From Aquilaria yunnanensis (taxonomy: Eukaryota > Streptophyta > Magnoliopsida > Malvales > Thymelaeaceae): a stretch of 64,000 bases of DNA. Below are positions 1 through 19,927 of this stretch, piece after piece. The notes under the pieces were generated by a model that did not search any database, had not been told where the DNA came from, and was given only the letters and a program-made list of their open reading frames with translations. The DNA is taken from positions 35,287,992 to 35,351,991 of the forward strand of contig CM077600.1 in NCBI GenBank assembly GCA_039654915.1, given 5' to 3'. The position numbers and the translations under genes are program-made. Every line of letters begins with the position of its first letter. Position 1 is the stretch's first letter.

Positions 1-618
1 TTGCTTTGTTTATGGGAGCAAGCAGTTTTGTTACTTTATGCAAAGTATTTGACTTGATTGAATTGAAAATGAAGGGCTGCACTGGAGCCGACTCGTCTAT
101 GTTTCATTTCATGAAGAGCATCAGCTGCTTGCGGCCCTGGTTTTGATGATCTGCAAGGTCTTAATATATAGCACTATTTTTTATGAGTATATGCACAGAG
201 ATTACCAAGGGATGATTATAAATGATTATTCTATATATGTTGATTTTTCCTTTATAGTATATATACTGAATTTGCTCACTTATATTCCAACTGAAACCTT
301 ATATTACTATTTTATAATGCGGAAATCACTTTTAAAGCTTCTTTTTTGTTAAAAAAAATATTCCATTGGTCTTATATTCTTTAAAATATTTGATTTTTTA
401 GAATAGTTTGACTTAAATTTATTCATATTATTGTTTCTAAAAAAAATTAAAAAAATTAAAAAAATTATAGTTCTTTATTTATCATTTATATGTAGAGGTT
501 TTCTATTTATATACTAAAATGATTAAAATAAGAAATCATAGATTAATTATTGAAAAGTGAATGTGCAAAGAATTTAAGACACAAAGAGTATATTTTTATT
601 AATTGTTATTTTTTATCG
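1..618. other. AT-rich stretch without a recognisable gene
   Basis: The first 150 bases are less AT-rich than what follows and could be the 3' untranslated end of a gene left of the window, but no frame gives a recognisable protein. The remainder is long A/T runs. I see no RNA gene or repeat structure in it. Confidence 0.3.
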
Positions 619-1218
619 GGCAAAAATATCAAATTTGTCATTAATGTTTTATGTTGGGAGCAAATATGTTAATATAGTTTTTTTTTTTGCCCATCTCCCA
701 CTAATGTTTTAAATGAGCTGAATATGCCAGTGCTGGTTAGAAAATAATAAAAAAAATGTAAAAGTAGTAGGTTTTGAAATCTTGAGGGTTATTATGCATC
801 TTTAAAAAAATATTAGAACTCTTGAGATTTTTGCCAAAAGTGGGTTTAATATCTGCCATTAGCGCTTTAGCCCTGTTACTATCTCCGTCACCAGTGCTCC
901 AGTCCCATCGCTGCTCTCATTCTGTCTTTGTTGTCTAATCTCATCACCATCATTCAACAGAAAGATATAGTTTAATTACAAAAAATCTTTAAAGTTTGTT
1001 AAAACTTGTATTATCACCCTAAAATTTTAAATTTTGTTGTTTTTAACATTTTTTGTTAGATATTTAATGGTCAGTGACATATTCACTCTTAATTTGAAAC
1101 TTTAGTGGCATATCCGGCCCATTTTAAAACATTAGTGGGAGATTAGATAAAAAAAAAAACTATAGTGACATATTCGCTCCCAATCCAAAACTTTAATGAC
1201 AAATTTGATATTTTTACC
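619..1218. mobile_element. Foldback (long-TIR) MITE, Mutator-like type
   Basis: The ends are inverted repeats of about 110 bp: 619-728 matches the reverse complement of 1107-1218 with scattered mismatches. Both arms contain the phrases AAAAATATCAAATTTGTC and CTCCCACTAATGTTTTAAA. The 380-bp centre has no coding potential. Arms over 100 bp suggest a non-autonomous Mutator-like element, which is inference. I could not define a target-site duplication because both flanks are T-rich. Confidence 0.6.
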
Positions 1219-1325
1219 TTTTTTTGTTGGTAAGAATGCCACCTTAATGAATAACATTCCATGCAAAATGCAACCAAGTAAATATGATCTATTTCTTGGT
1301 TCTGTCGATTGAAAAAGCGGAAAAG

Positions 1326-1806
1326 TTATAATTACCCTTTTGAGGTTTTTTCTAATATACAGTTTGTGTCATTTATTTTTAAAAACTTGGTTTTTTCTAA
1401 TATACAGTTTGTGTCATTTATTTTTAAAAACTTACACTTTGCCCTTAATTCTTTTATACTGTCCGATAATAACTTTTGAAATTGTAATTTAAACTATACA
1501 ATAGTTATCTTCCAGTAATGTTGGTCTCTTTAATATTATTTTTGTAGTTAATAAATATTTTAAATTATCAGTTTTTCCCTTTTGTAAATGCATTTTTCTT
1601 TTTGTAAATGCATATCGATATTTTTTAAAGGTCAGTTAACTATATAAAAAATATAAAAAATCTTGAAATTACTTGAACATAGTTATCAAACAGTTTAATT
1701 TATGATTTCAGAAATCGTTATCAAACATTATAAAGAAAATAGGGGATAAAGTATAAGTTTTTTAAAATAGATAGGATAAAATGTAGACAAGAGGATTTGC
1801 AATTTA
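1326..1806. repeat. Dispersed repeat family copy 1 (non-autonomous transposon-like)
   Basis: This shares a run of phrases with 24265-24715, 50870-51310 and 55045-55500, for example TTTTATACTGTCCGATAATAA and ATAGTTATCTTC followed by A/T-rich spacers. The margins are short inverted motifs (TATAATTACCC at the left, TTGCAATTTACCC at the right). The 55.0-kb copy shows that the family moves. No coding capacity. Confidence 0.5.
1344..1433. repeat. Perfect 45-bp tandem duplication
   Basis: 1344-1388 and 1389-1433 are identical 45-bp units starting GGTTTTTTCTAATATACAG. The duplication lies inside the dispersed repeat at 1326-1806 and is absent from its other copies, so it arose locally after insertion. 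Confidence 0.85.
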
Positions 1807-2061
1807 CCCATTAAAAAAGAGTAGTACTAACTATGTTCATGAATGGGTTTTATGGAAGCAAATCCCACAAACTAAAACAGTTTTCCGACACCAAAAACAT
1901 TTAGTGGCTTATGCCAATAATGTTGTTGAAGTCATCGTCTAACCAATAGTCTTTATCGAATCACTTTTGTAAACTTGTTGACATTATTGTTTTGCAAGCA
2001 GTAACACAGGGAGGTTTGCAATTGAATTTGAAACCGAGAGACATTCATTTGCAAAGATTTA

Positions 2062-2735
2062 TAAGGTTGTAAACGAACTAAACAAGCACGAACAAATTAT
2101 GTTCGCATTTGTTCATGTAACTTTTAACAAGCACAAACATGAATACGAATAATAAATGAACACAATTTCTCTATTCATGTTCATTCATTTATTAATAAAC
2201 GAACACGAATATGAATACAAACAATTAAAGCTAATGACTACTACCAATTTAAATTGGAGCAAATTTAATAATGGTGACAGGGCAATGGGCAATGGTGAGA
2301 GATTATGGGTTACGACCATGAGCTCGGCTAGGTGTTGAAGTAAGTTTACGCTGTAAAGGAAATGATTGATTATGTTTGAGAAAACAATGACAATAGATTA
2401 ATTTGGGGGAGATTGGAGTATAATTATATGTGTGTGGAGTATATGGACATTAATAAAAATATATGATATATAAAATATATGTAATAATAAATGTACAACT
2501 AATATATAAATAAAAAATAAATAGACATAAACGAACATATAAATAAATGAACATAGACGAATAATAGCTGAACAGTTCGTGAATGTAAATTAACGAACTG
2601 GATCTTGTTTGTATTTGTTTATTTAATTAATCAAATAGAAAAATCTGTTTATGTTTATTCATTTAATTAAATAAATGAACATAAATGAACTCTTGTCGAA
2701 TGGTTCACTGAACGCTATGTTCGTTTACACCCCTA
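2062..2735. mobile_element. hAT-type MITE with 8-bp target-site duplication
   Basis: The termini are imperfect inverted repeats: TAAGGTTGTAAACGAAC at the left and the complement of TAGGGGTGTAAACGAAC at the right. The 8-bp direct repeat AAGATTTA flanks the element exactly (2054-2061 and 2736-2743). TA-GGG-type ends with 8-bp duplications are typical of hAT elements. Inside are many GAACACGAAC / TTCATTTATT motifs and a subterminal palindromic AT-rich zone. A 60-codon open frame here is not a transposase. Confidence 0.7.
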
Positions 2736-2983
2736 AAGATTTAGGACTTGAATAGAAGTATAATACGTTTTAGGACTTAGATAGAAAAACAAGAAAACAT
2801 TTAGGACTGAGTACTCTTTGCCCCTTCTTTGGATGATCCTGGAGAAAGACCAATAGATGCCTCCCCGGGCAGTTCAGCCTGAGCACGCAAAACCCTTGTC
2901 ATTTAGCAGCTTTACGGATAAGGCCGATATACATCTTCCTGCGCACTGAGCAGTAGGCGTCCTGAAGGATCCCAAAATCTATC

Positions 2984-4930
2984 ATGGGGAAGACGAAGAA
3001 GGACCTGCTTTCAAGCGCGCCATGGAGAGGTGACGAGGGGCAGGAGGCCGGCAAGTTCAAAGACGCCAAGCTCAAAGTGACGAGTGAGCCTGGCTCCACT
3101 CCCACCATGCACGTCCCCCGCAAGAAGTCCACCTCCCCCAGTTACGACGACCACGACGACGACCTCGAAATCGACCCCCAGCTCCGCTATAGCTTCCAGC
3201 GCAATTACCAGGTCCCTCCCCGCTCCCATCTCTCTCGCTCCCCCATTTCGCTAGTATTTGTTTTCCTTTCGCCCAATTCGTTCAAACTTAACGCTTGGTT
3301 CCTTGTTCTATTGGCGCCCTTGAATTGAATTTCGATTTGTTTGCATCTGATTATGCTTTTGGTGCGTCATAATAGCCATTGTTCTCTTCGAGCAGTCAAA
3401 TTGCGAGGTTTGTATTGGGATACACTGGTTATGTCTTGGCTTCCCCCCATTTTGATTCTTTTAGTTACAGCCAAAAGAGGTTTTCCCTGTTTCTGTGTTT
3501 GTAAAATGTGAGGAATTGGGGTCAGAAATGCCTAGGGAAGTTCGTGGATTGTGCAAATGGTTATCTAAATAGATAGGCTCAAAAATCAAAATCCGCACTT
3601 CAGGAGACATGACTCTGTCAAAACCGAATAACCATAGAGTGTATTGGTTGAATGCTCCTGATCAACGGAGAATTTGTCTGTGTATTTCTGTGATTGCGTG
3701 TGCCATACTTCCAACCATTCGCTCTTCATTGATGACCATTGAGCTAAAAATGTAGAGCTATAGATGGTTTGCTCATGTGCATCGTAGCCCTGGGACAATA
3801 CGATGCATAAAAGTGATATTCTAGGTAATAAGAGGTGGGGTGACAGAGGGTAGACTAGGTAGACTTAAGATCGTATTGGTAATACCAAAAGAGATTTGAG
3901 AGCTTTCAAAGGACGATACGAGAACAGAGACATGTGAATCTTTTTGTTCAACCCAGTCAAATTTTGCCCTAAGGTGCAGTTGATTGGTAAATCAAGTGAT
4001 TATTACTCTGGAATCTGGGTTGGAAATGTGGTCCCATCACCCCTGCTATAAGAAGTGTATACAGGCTCCATATGTATGTTGTCAATAATTTTCATTCACA
4101 AATATGCTTCTGTTTTTGAGAGTTTTTTGGCATCTGGGAAGTCAGTGAATAACCTATTCCATGGACATGCAGTTTATCCAACGAGTGTTTAGCATGGACA
4201 CCCTTGTGAAGCCGCTTCCCCCTTCAATGGCATATAATGTGTCCCGCAACCTGTCCTTCTTCACACGCATATTCACACAGTTCTTTGGTGAGTTTTTTGT
4301 TTGTGTGCCACTTTGAAATTTCATCGACCATGATGCTGCAAATCAATGAATCTGTTGTTGAATCACTTTCCTAGTTTTCAGTGCATTGCTTGCAAGCCTG
4401 TCATGTTTTAAGTTAATTCTTGAATATGCTGTAGTTTGCAGCCCCTTGGGTGCTATAAAATTGAATTTCATTTTAACAATTCTTATATGGATCTTGTTTA
4501 TTATCGTGTTCCTGGGGATTAAGAGGTGTCAAAGTGGTAGATAGGTTCATATCAGAAGACACTAGTTATGTCTAAGCTTGAGGTTTTTGGCATTGTACTC
4601 ATCCTTCTGTGGGGATGATTTATGAGTAGACCTTTCCCTGTCTCTTGTGTTTCAGACATAAATGCCAGCCTCAGATAGTGGTTGTAACCCTCTGCCTTGT
4701 TTCTGCTTCCACACTCGGTTTCACTGAGCAAAGGCAAAAGGCCATCAACTTAAAGCATGAAAATAACATCCTTTTACCTTCTGCCATTACATCACCATTT
4801 TTGTTTAGTTATTTATTCATTCACCTATTTAATTTATTTATGGACTAATGTTGCAGATCCTGAAGGTATCTCAAATGCACAGAGATCTCTAGGAATTGGA
4901 CAGGAAGAAAAAGCCCGCCGTGTTCGATAG
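2984..4930 (+). CDS. Small uncharacterised plant protein, 138 aa, three exons
   Basis: The exon model is 2984-3211, 4173-4287 and 4857-4930, all with GT-AG borders (CAG|GTCCCT, GCAG|TTTATC, TTTG|GTGAGT, GCAG|ATCCTG). Phases agree and give 139 codons including TAG. The protein starts MGKTKKDLLSSAPWRG. Exon 1 is hydrophilic and charged, with a DDHDDDLEID acidic patch (residues about 54-64). Exon 2 carries an amphipathic/aromatic stretch (FIQRVFSMDTLVKPLPPSMA, then NLSFFTRIFTQFF). The tail is basic (EEKARRVR). I see no signal peptide, no clear transmembrane span and no named domain. Clean splicing and compositional contrast with the surroundings make a real gene likely; the function is unknown. 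The ATG chosen is the first in frame in the GC-richer exon. Confidence 0.75.
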
Positions 4931-5139
4931 ACAGGGTGAATTTGAGAACTAAGGGAAATGCCTTATGTTTGCCATCTCTGTGAATTGATTTTGTTTATTT
5001 GAAGCTTCGCCAGAAATGCTAGATTCTGAGCATGTTTCAACTGAGACTTGATTCTATCTTCATTTCCAGTGAATGGTTGGCCTTACTGTCAGAATTTGTC
5101 TTATAGTTTAATGCACTAGACATTAGTACTGCAGCCAGG

Positions 5140-5240
5140 CGGCTTTAATCGGAAGGTATATAGTAGACGAGAGACTTGAACCCTTGTCAAGTGAATGGAC
5201 AACTAGACACTTCGCTATCTCACCAACAGGTCAAGTTTGC
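5140..5240 (-). mobile_element. tRNA-derived SINE-like fragment
   Basis: Read on the minus strand there is a pol III A box (TGAGATAGCGAAGTG, 5208-5222) and a B box (AAGGGTTCAAGTCTC, 5171-5185) about 50 bp apart, the spacing of a tRNA. The rest does not fold as a cloverleaf and continues into non-tRNA sequence toward 5100, as in plant SINEs. Ends and target duplication were not resolved. Confidence 0.45.
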
Positions 5241-5591
5241 GGCGAGGACTCTGCCGTGTAACTAATAGTATCGACAACCTAAAGCACTGTGCTGGGATTC
5301 TAGTAAAGGGTGAAGGCTTTGATTTTTCAGGTTATCTTGTTCCCAATGATCAACCCTTTGGTATACGCTCTAGGTGGTGGTGGCAACAGCCCTGCAATCC
5401 CTGCATTAGCATCCATGAAAGTTAGATATCTCCGGTTGATTATAACTTTCCAGCCAGTGGACGTTCTGCCCCTGCACCTTTTGAGAGTACGTGCACACAA
5501 GAAGAGACCTACCACAGGTTGAGGGACATGGCACATGACAAAAGGAAACTTGTGCAAGAATCAACTAGTGCATCACCATTTTTAAGTTTCC

Positions 5592-5712
5592 GTAAGATCA
5601 TTATATGATATCAAAGCAAGGGGACTTAAAACCAACCGGTTAAACACCTTTGAAACTGTTGCTTAGTTGTTCTGGGTTCAAGTGAATGCCACAATTAGTT
5701 AGTAAGATCATT
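5592..5712. mobile_element. 99-bp retroposon-like insert flanked by 11-bp direct repeats
   Basis: GTAAGATCATT occurs at 5592-5602 and again at 5702-5712, bracketing 99 bp (5603-5701). The insert contains a B-box-like GGGTTCAAGTG near its right end but no good A box. A perfect 11-bp duplication is in the range made by L1-type target-primed reverse transcription, so a truncated SINE or processed small RNA is the best guess. Confidence 0.45.
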
Positions 5713-7755
5713 TAAATAAAATTCTTTTAGAAAGTAATTGGTTTTCTTTCTTTCTTTTTTTTTTTTTTGACTTACCTAAAAACCAGAATTTAATAAAAAC
5801 TAGTACTTAATTTTTTTAAAATATTTCAAAAATACTTTTTGAGCTTTTTAAATTTCAGATTTTCAATTGGTAGACAAGTTTGAAAGAAAAAAGAATTACC
5901 AAAATTAAGAGTAACGCATTAAATCAATGGCTCTAAAACACAACGTAAGACTTTAAATCATTCCTCAGGCACACCCAGGTCGGTAAATGCTCATTGTGCG
6001 ACTGTAATGATTTCTCAGTCAACCTAAAGGTTATGATAGATCTAAATCTAAAGTAGAAGACTGAGTTTCAGAAAATTTTTTAAAAATTAGAAAAAGAAAA
6101 AGAAACATTTTCAGTTAAATAATTTTTTTTTCACTTTTCTTGGACAGTTTTATATTTTATGAAGATGTGGAAAACACTATTTTTGTTGTTTTTCCAGTTT
6201 TCTAACCACACTCTCTCTCTATCTCTTTTGAGACTTTTGATCTCTTGATCTCAACTCGTTCATTCCATCATTGCCACAACTCCCTTTCCACGCCACCCAA
6301 CTAACCTCCCTATCACCACTGCCCCACTAGCATCGCCGAGCTGCTCTGACGCCGCTTGGCCGGCCTTTGCCTTCTCGATTTGTTAAGATTGCTAAATCCT
6401 CTCCTCTCTCTTTCGATTACAGGTGACTGAGCTACACTTGGGGAGCAAAGTGATCCTGAGGAAGCAAGAGCAGCGGCATCGGAGCTCTGGGATTGTGGAA
6501 TCGAGGGTGAAAAGTGGGATGGTGCAATGCTGGAAACGATGGTGTAGATGTAAGGGATAGTGGCATAGCTAGGATTTGGCTATTGGTTTGAAAAAATGTT
6601 CTCATGTAGACAAAGTTGTTGGATCCTTGGACACATGTATGAGAATCTATCCAAATAAATTCACTGCATTTCCTAGTTACTTATTGCATTTCTTAGAAAA
6701 TTATTGGCACCAAACAAAACAAGAGATAATGAAAGAATATATATAGGAAAGAAGCCAAGTCAAAAAAAGAAAAATCAATTGGTTGCTTACCTAATTGTAG
6801 AAGAAAGTTATAGCATTTCACATAATAATAAACATGTCTATTGAAAGAGAAAGAACAATTACATATTTTAAAATTAATAATTCACATACTAAATTGGTAT
6901 ACATTTGACAAGGCAATTAGTTTACAACTAGAAAATATAATTACTTGGATGAATTTGTCTATTTTGAAAAATAATGTTCAAATGTAAATATGAATAAAGT
7001 TTAGAGTTACTTTGTAATTTGGCCAATTATAACAATAACATCTAAATTCTAATTTATACATACAAAGACTTTGTTGGAGAATTGGGATGGCCATGACCCC
7101 CTAAAAAATATACATTGCTCCGCTAGTGGTAGGGGATAGAAAAATTGGGAGCCTGAGTGACAAAGGGCAAACACTTGGAGCCTGGCTTTGTGAATTTTAT
7201 GTTTTTAGGAAAACATTTCATTATAGTGCACAAACTGTCTTTTAACTTTGGACTATATATATATATAACAACTTAACATATTTTCTAAAACACATTTTAA
7301 ACAATTGGATATAAGAAATAAAAATAAATAACAGAAAATTAAAAAAAAATGTTTTCTACATCCAAACGTCCCAAACTTTCCCGGGGTATAAGGTACTACT
7401 AGTAGAAACTTTCGTTCGAAAACTCTCTCGTTGTGTCGGCCAATTTCACGAACTGTAGAAGAACCTTATAATCTCTCCTAGTAAGGTCCAGCAACTTTTA
7501 ACAGCCCAGTCCACCAATTGGGCCGTCACGTTTTTAGGCGTGTCTCCTTCTTATAGTTTTACCAAAAGGAAAAATCGAAACAGAGACGAAGGTTTTGGTC
7601 CGTCACCCGCCCTGCCCACCGCCGCTGAAACCGAGGTACGACCAACCGGTGACAGTGACCACTTCTCTGCTCCTCCCACCAAAGCGACCTGTAGAAAACA
7701 ATCTTCGTCATTCCCCTTGCACTGACCGTCCTTTTAATTGCATGCTTCTGTGAAA
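5713..7755. other. Intergenic region upstream of SMU1
   Basis: No gene is recognised. 5740-6190 is A/T-rich, 6200-6420 is pyrimidine-rich with CTCTCT runs, and 6551-7139 looks like a MITE (separate entry). 7380-7755 becomes GC-richer and C/T-rich, as expected for the promoter and 5' leader of SMU1. I could not assign a TATA box or transcription start. Confidence 0.4.
6551..7139. mobile_element. Probable MITE with GTGGC...CCGCTAGTGG ends
   Basis: Near-identical 10-bp direct repeats (TAAGGGATAG at 6551-6560 and TAGGGGATAG at 7130-7139, one mismatch) bracket a segment. It begins TGGCATAGCTAGGATTTGG and ends CATTGCTCCGCTAGTGG, weakly inverted ends of a kind common in eudicot intergenic repeats. 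The interior is A/T-rich and non-coding. The class is uncertain. Confidence 0.4.
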
Positions 7756-15634
<7,879 letters not shown>

Positions 15635-16706
15635 GAAGCTTTGGTCCTTCTGCAGAGTTTTACTTTCCCCTGGGCCTTGGCCTTTGGTCATTTGATGCCA
15701 CTGGGTCAGAACTGGTTAAAAATTTATAAATAGGTCGATGCAACTCCGTCCTGATGGAGTTACGACTTACGAGAGGGGATGAGGAGGACGTTGTGGAATC
15801 ATATCTGGCTTTGTAATTTACGGGATTTAACCCAAGGTAGTGTTTCGGTGTACTAGAAATCAGTAACCTTCTCAATTCTTTTGAGGAAGATTTTTAGGTT
15901 GTTATGGAATTACTAGCTGTATTTTGTGCAGTAAAACCGGTAACTTGCTGTGATAAATATTGAAATTTCAAATAGAATTTTCTGTGTTACTTTCATGGCT
16001 GACACATTATTTCATCAAAAAGGGCTTGTGCAACGTTTCATTCCCATAATGGTTATTAGCCGTCTGTGAGGTAAATTCAAAAAAGTGCTTAAAGACTTCT
16101 TATGGAACTTTCGGAAAAAAAAAAAAAAAACTTCTTGTGCAGGTACATTCATATAAGTTTACAGATGTGCTTAGAAAAATATCTTACCGTGCGAGTCAAT
16201 ATTAATCTTTTGTCGTAGAGAAAAAGCGAAAAATGCCTCTACGTGCTTAACCAAAATAAGAAAATATTGGGTAAAATGAATTATGAGTCACAAATCTGTA
16301 AGTCAATTTCATTGCATAGTCAAACCTTTGTAATGCATTTTATATAAATTGCGCCCTAAACCTAAGGCAAGATTAAGTTGACATTGCATCCTGATTTGCA
16401 TTTAAATAGTCTATTAATTGAAAAAAAAAATTAGACAATATATTAGAAATCAGTAACCAAATAATTTGAATTCAATAACTCTTACAAAAGTTTGAATCTA
16501 CAATTTCCCTGAAATTTCAGGTGTATTTAGGGGAAGACAGAACAAGGGGTTTTTGGTTCAATGTACTTTTATGCTTATGATTTTATGAGATTAATGCGCC
16601 AATACAGTGTTTACCACATAGAATAACGGGTTCAGGAAGATAATTACAAACATAGGACTAACAAATTGAAATCAAATCAATAAGGCGAGTAAATAATTGC
16701 TACAAG
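15635..16706. other. Tail-to-tail spacer between SMU1 and OPR copy A
   Basis: This should hold the SMU1 3' untranslated region and, on the other strand, the downstream side of OPR copy A. It has an A run at 16116-16131 and A/T-rich DNA, and no further gene. Confidence 0.5.
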
Positions 16707-18701
<1,995 letters not shown>

Positions 18702-18801
18702 TATGTTTCGGGGTGAGCCTCGGAATCTGATGAATTGCACTCGAGGCGTGGTTGAAGTTGAAGTGGAGCGAAAAGCAGAGACAGGGGCTCCATCATCATG
18801 G

Positions 18802-19158
18802 GAGCATCACTGCTGGCGTAAGCTGAACCTGACAATTGTCGTCTTCCGCTGTTTCGCGTCGCCACTTCCCTCTGACGAGCGGCGGCCTGAATTATTCCCG
18901 TGATCGTTACGTAATTACAGATCCTGCCCTTGCCATTCACGATCGTAATATCTTTATCGCTGACCTATCCGATTGTCATATTGGAATTTTCGTTTTCAAT
19001 TCACTACTTGTCTACGCATGTCCTTTAGCCGCTCAGGACTACAGTACATGATTCTGGAAAACGGCGGGGAGATGTTGGCAGCCGTGTCCAAGTTCACTGA
19101 ACCTCCCTACATTTTGGACTTCTTTTTTGCTATTTTTCCTTTGTAACGACCTAATGCC
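18802..19158. repeat. OPR-A upstream segment, inverted copy at 28301-28658
   Basis: From GAGCATCACTGCTGG to the TTTGTAACGACCTAATGCC region this stretch is nearly identical to the reverse complement of 28301-28658. It is the 5' flank of OPR copy A, and part of it is also recognisable upstream of copy C (54790-55570). Short open frames in it are shared by both copies but lie in non-coding flank. Confidence 0.8.
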
Positions 19159-19927
19159 ATCTTACTCTTGCTTGCTATGTAAAAAAGTGCATCGGAGGCA
19201 GATTGGGTTCTTTTTTTTTTTTTACCCAGTTTATGGCCAAACTTCTCTTTCAGTCCTTAAATATGTTGTTTCTGCCTTTTTGGTACCTGAACAACTCCAT
19301 CTGAGAATGTTTTCGTCCCTGTTTTGGTACGGTTCACTGTTGTGCCTGAAAACCAGGGACTCAATCACCAGATGGATAAGTTTGGGGACGAAAATGGAAT
19401 CCAATACATACTCAAGGGATGGAATAAGCATTTGACCATTCATCTGTCAAAGGCAAAAAAAGAAAAACAAAGAAAGGATGTGATGAATTGGGCCGACAAT
19501 TTTTTTTTTTTAATGCCTTTTCCCAGGGATGGCCAAACTTTTCTTTTGATTCTTATACATTTAACTTCTGTCATATTAGTCCCCGACTTTTATGAGTTAG
19601 AGTGAAGACGAGGTTGAAATCAAGGATCCGATCATCAGGTGGATTAGTTCAGGGACCAAATAGACAGAAATGAAAAAATTTGGGACCAAATTTATGAAAG
19701 CTTCAAAACTTGAAAAGTTAGATGAGAGATTTTTTAAATTTTAAGGTATATAAAAATCTTAATTCCCATTGTTATACCCTAAATTGAGAACTAAATTTTA
19801 TAAATACTTTAAAATTTTAAAAATATATATAAGTGTACTATAATAAGATATGTACAAATTTTAATCCATGGTTACTAAATATTACAATTGTAATGACTAG
19901 GCTGCTCTCCTTCCCCATCTATAATAA
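19153..19927. repeat. Duplicated flank block, left part (partner 49627-50402)
   Basis: This is direct-repeat homology to 49627-50402, sharing for example GGAGGCAGATTGG, TTTATGGCCAAACTT and GGGACCAAATAGACAGAAAT. At 49627-50402 the block runs straight into the 3' flank of OPR-C, whereas here it is separated from the OPR-B flank by the Helitron at 19928-23813. The two halves of the block resemble each other (GGGACTCAATCACCAGATGG and CCGATCATCAGGTGG), so it is probably itself repeat-derived. Confidence 0.75.

Noticed and set aside
5171..5222. A true tRNA gene
   Set aside because: A and B boxes are present, but acceptor and anticodon stems do not pair, so a SINE relic is more likely.
18836..19051. 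71-codon frame shared with 28409-28624 on the other strand
   Set aside because: Shared because the DNA is an inverted duplication of OPR 5' flank; no start context or homology indicating a protein.
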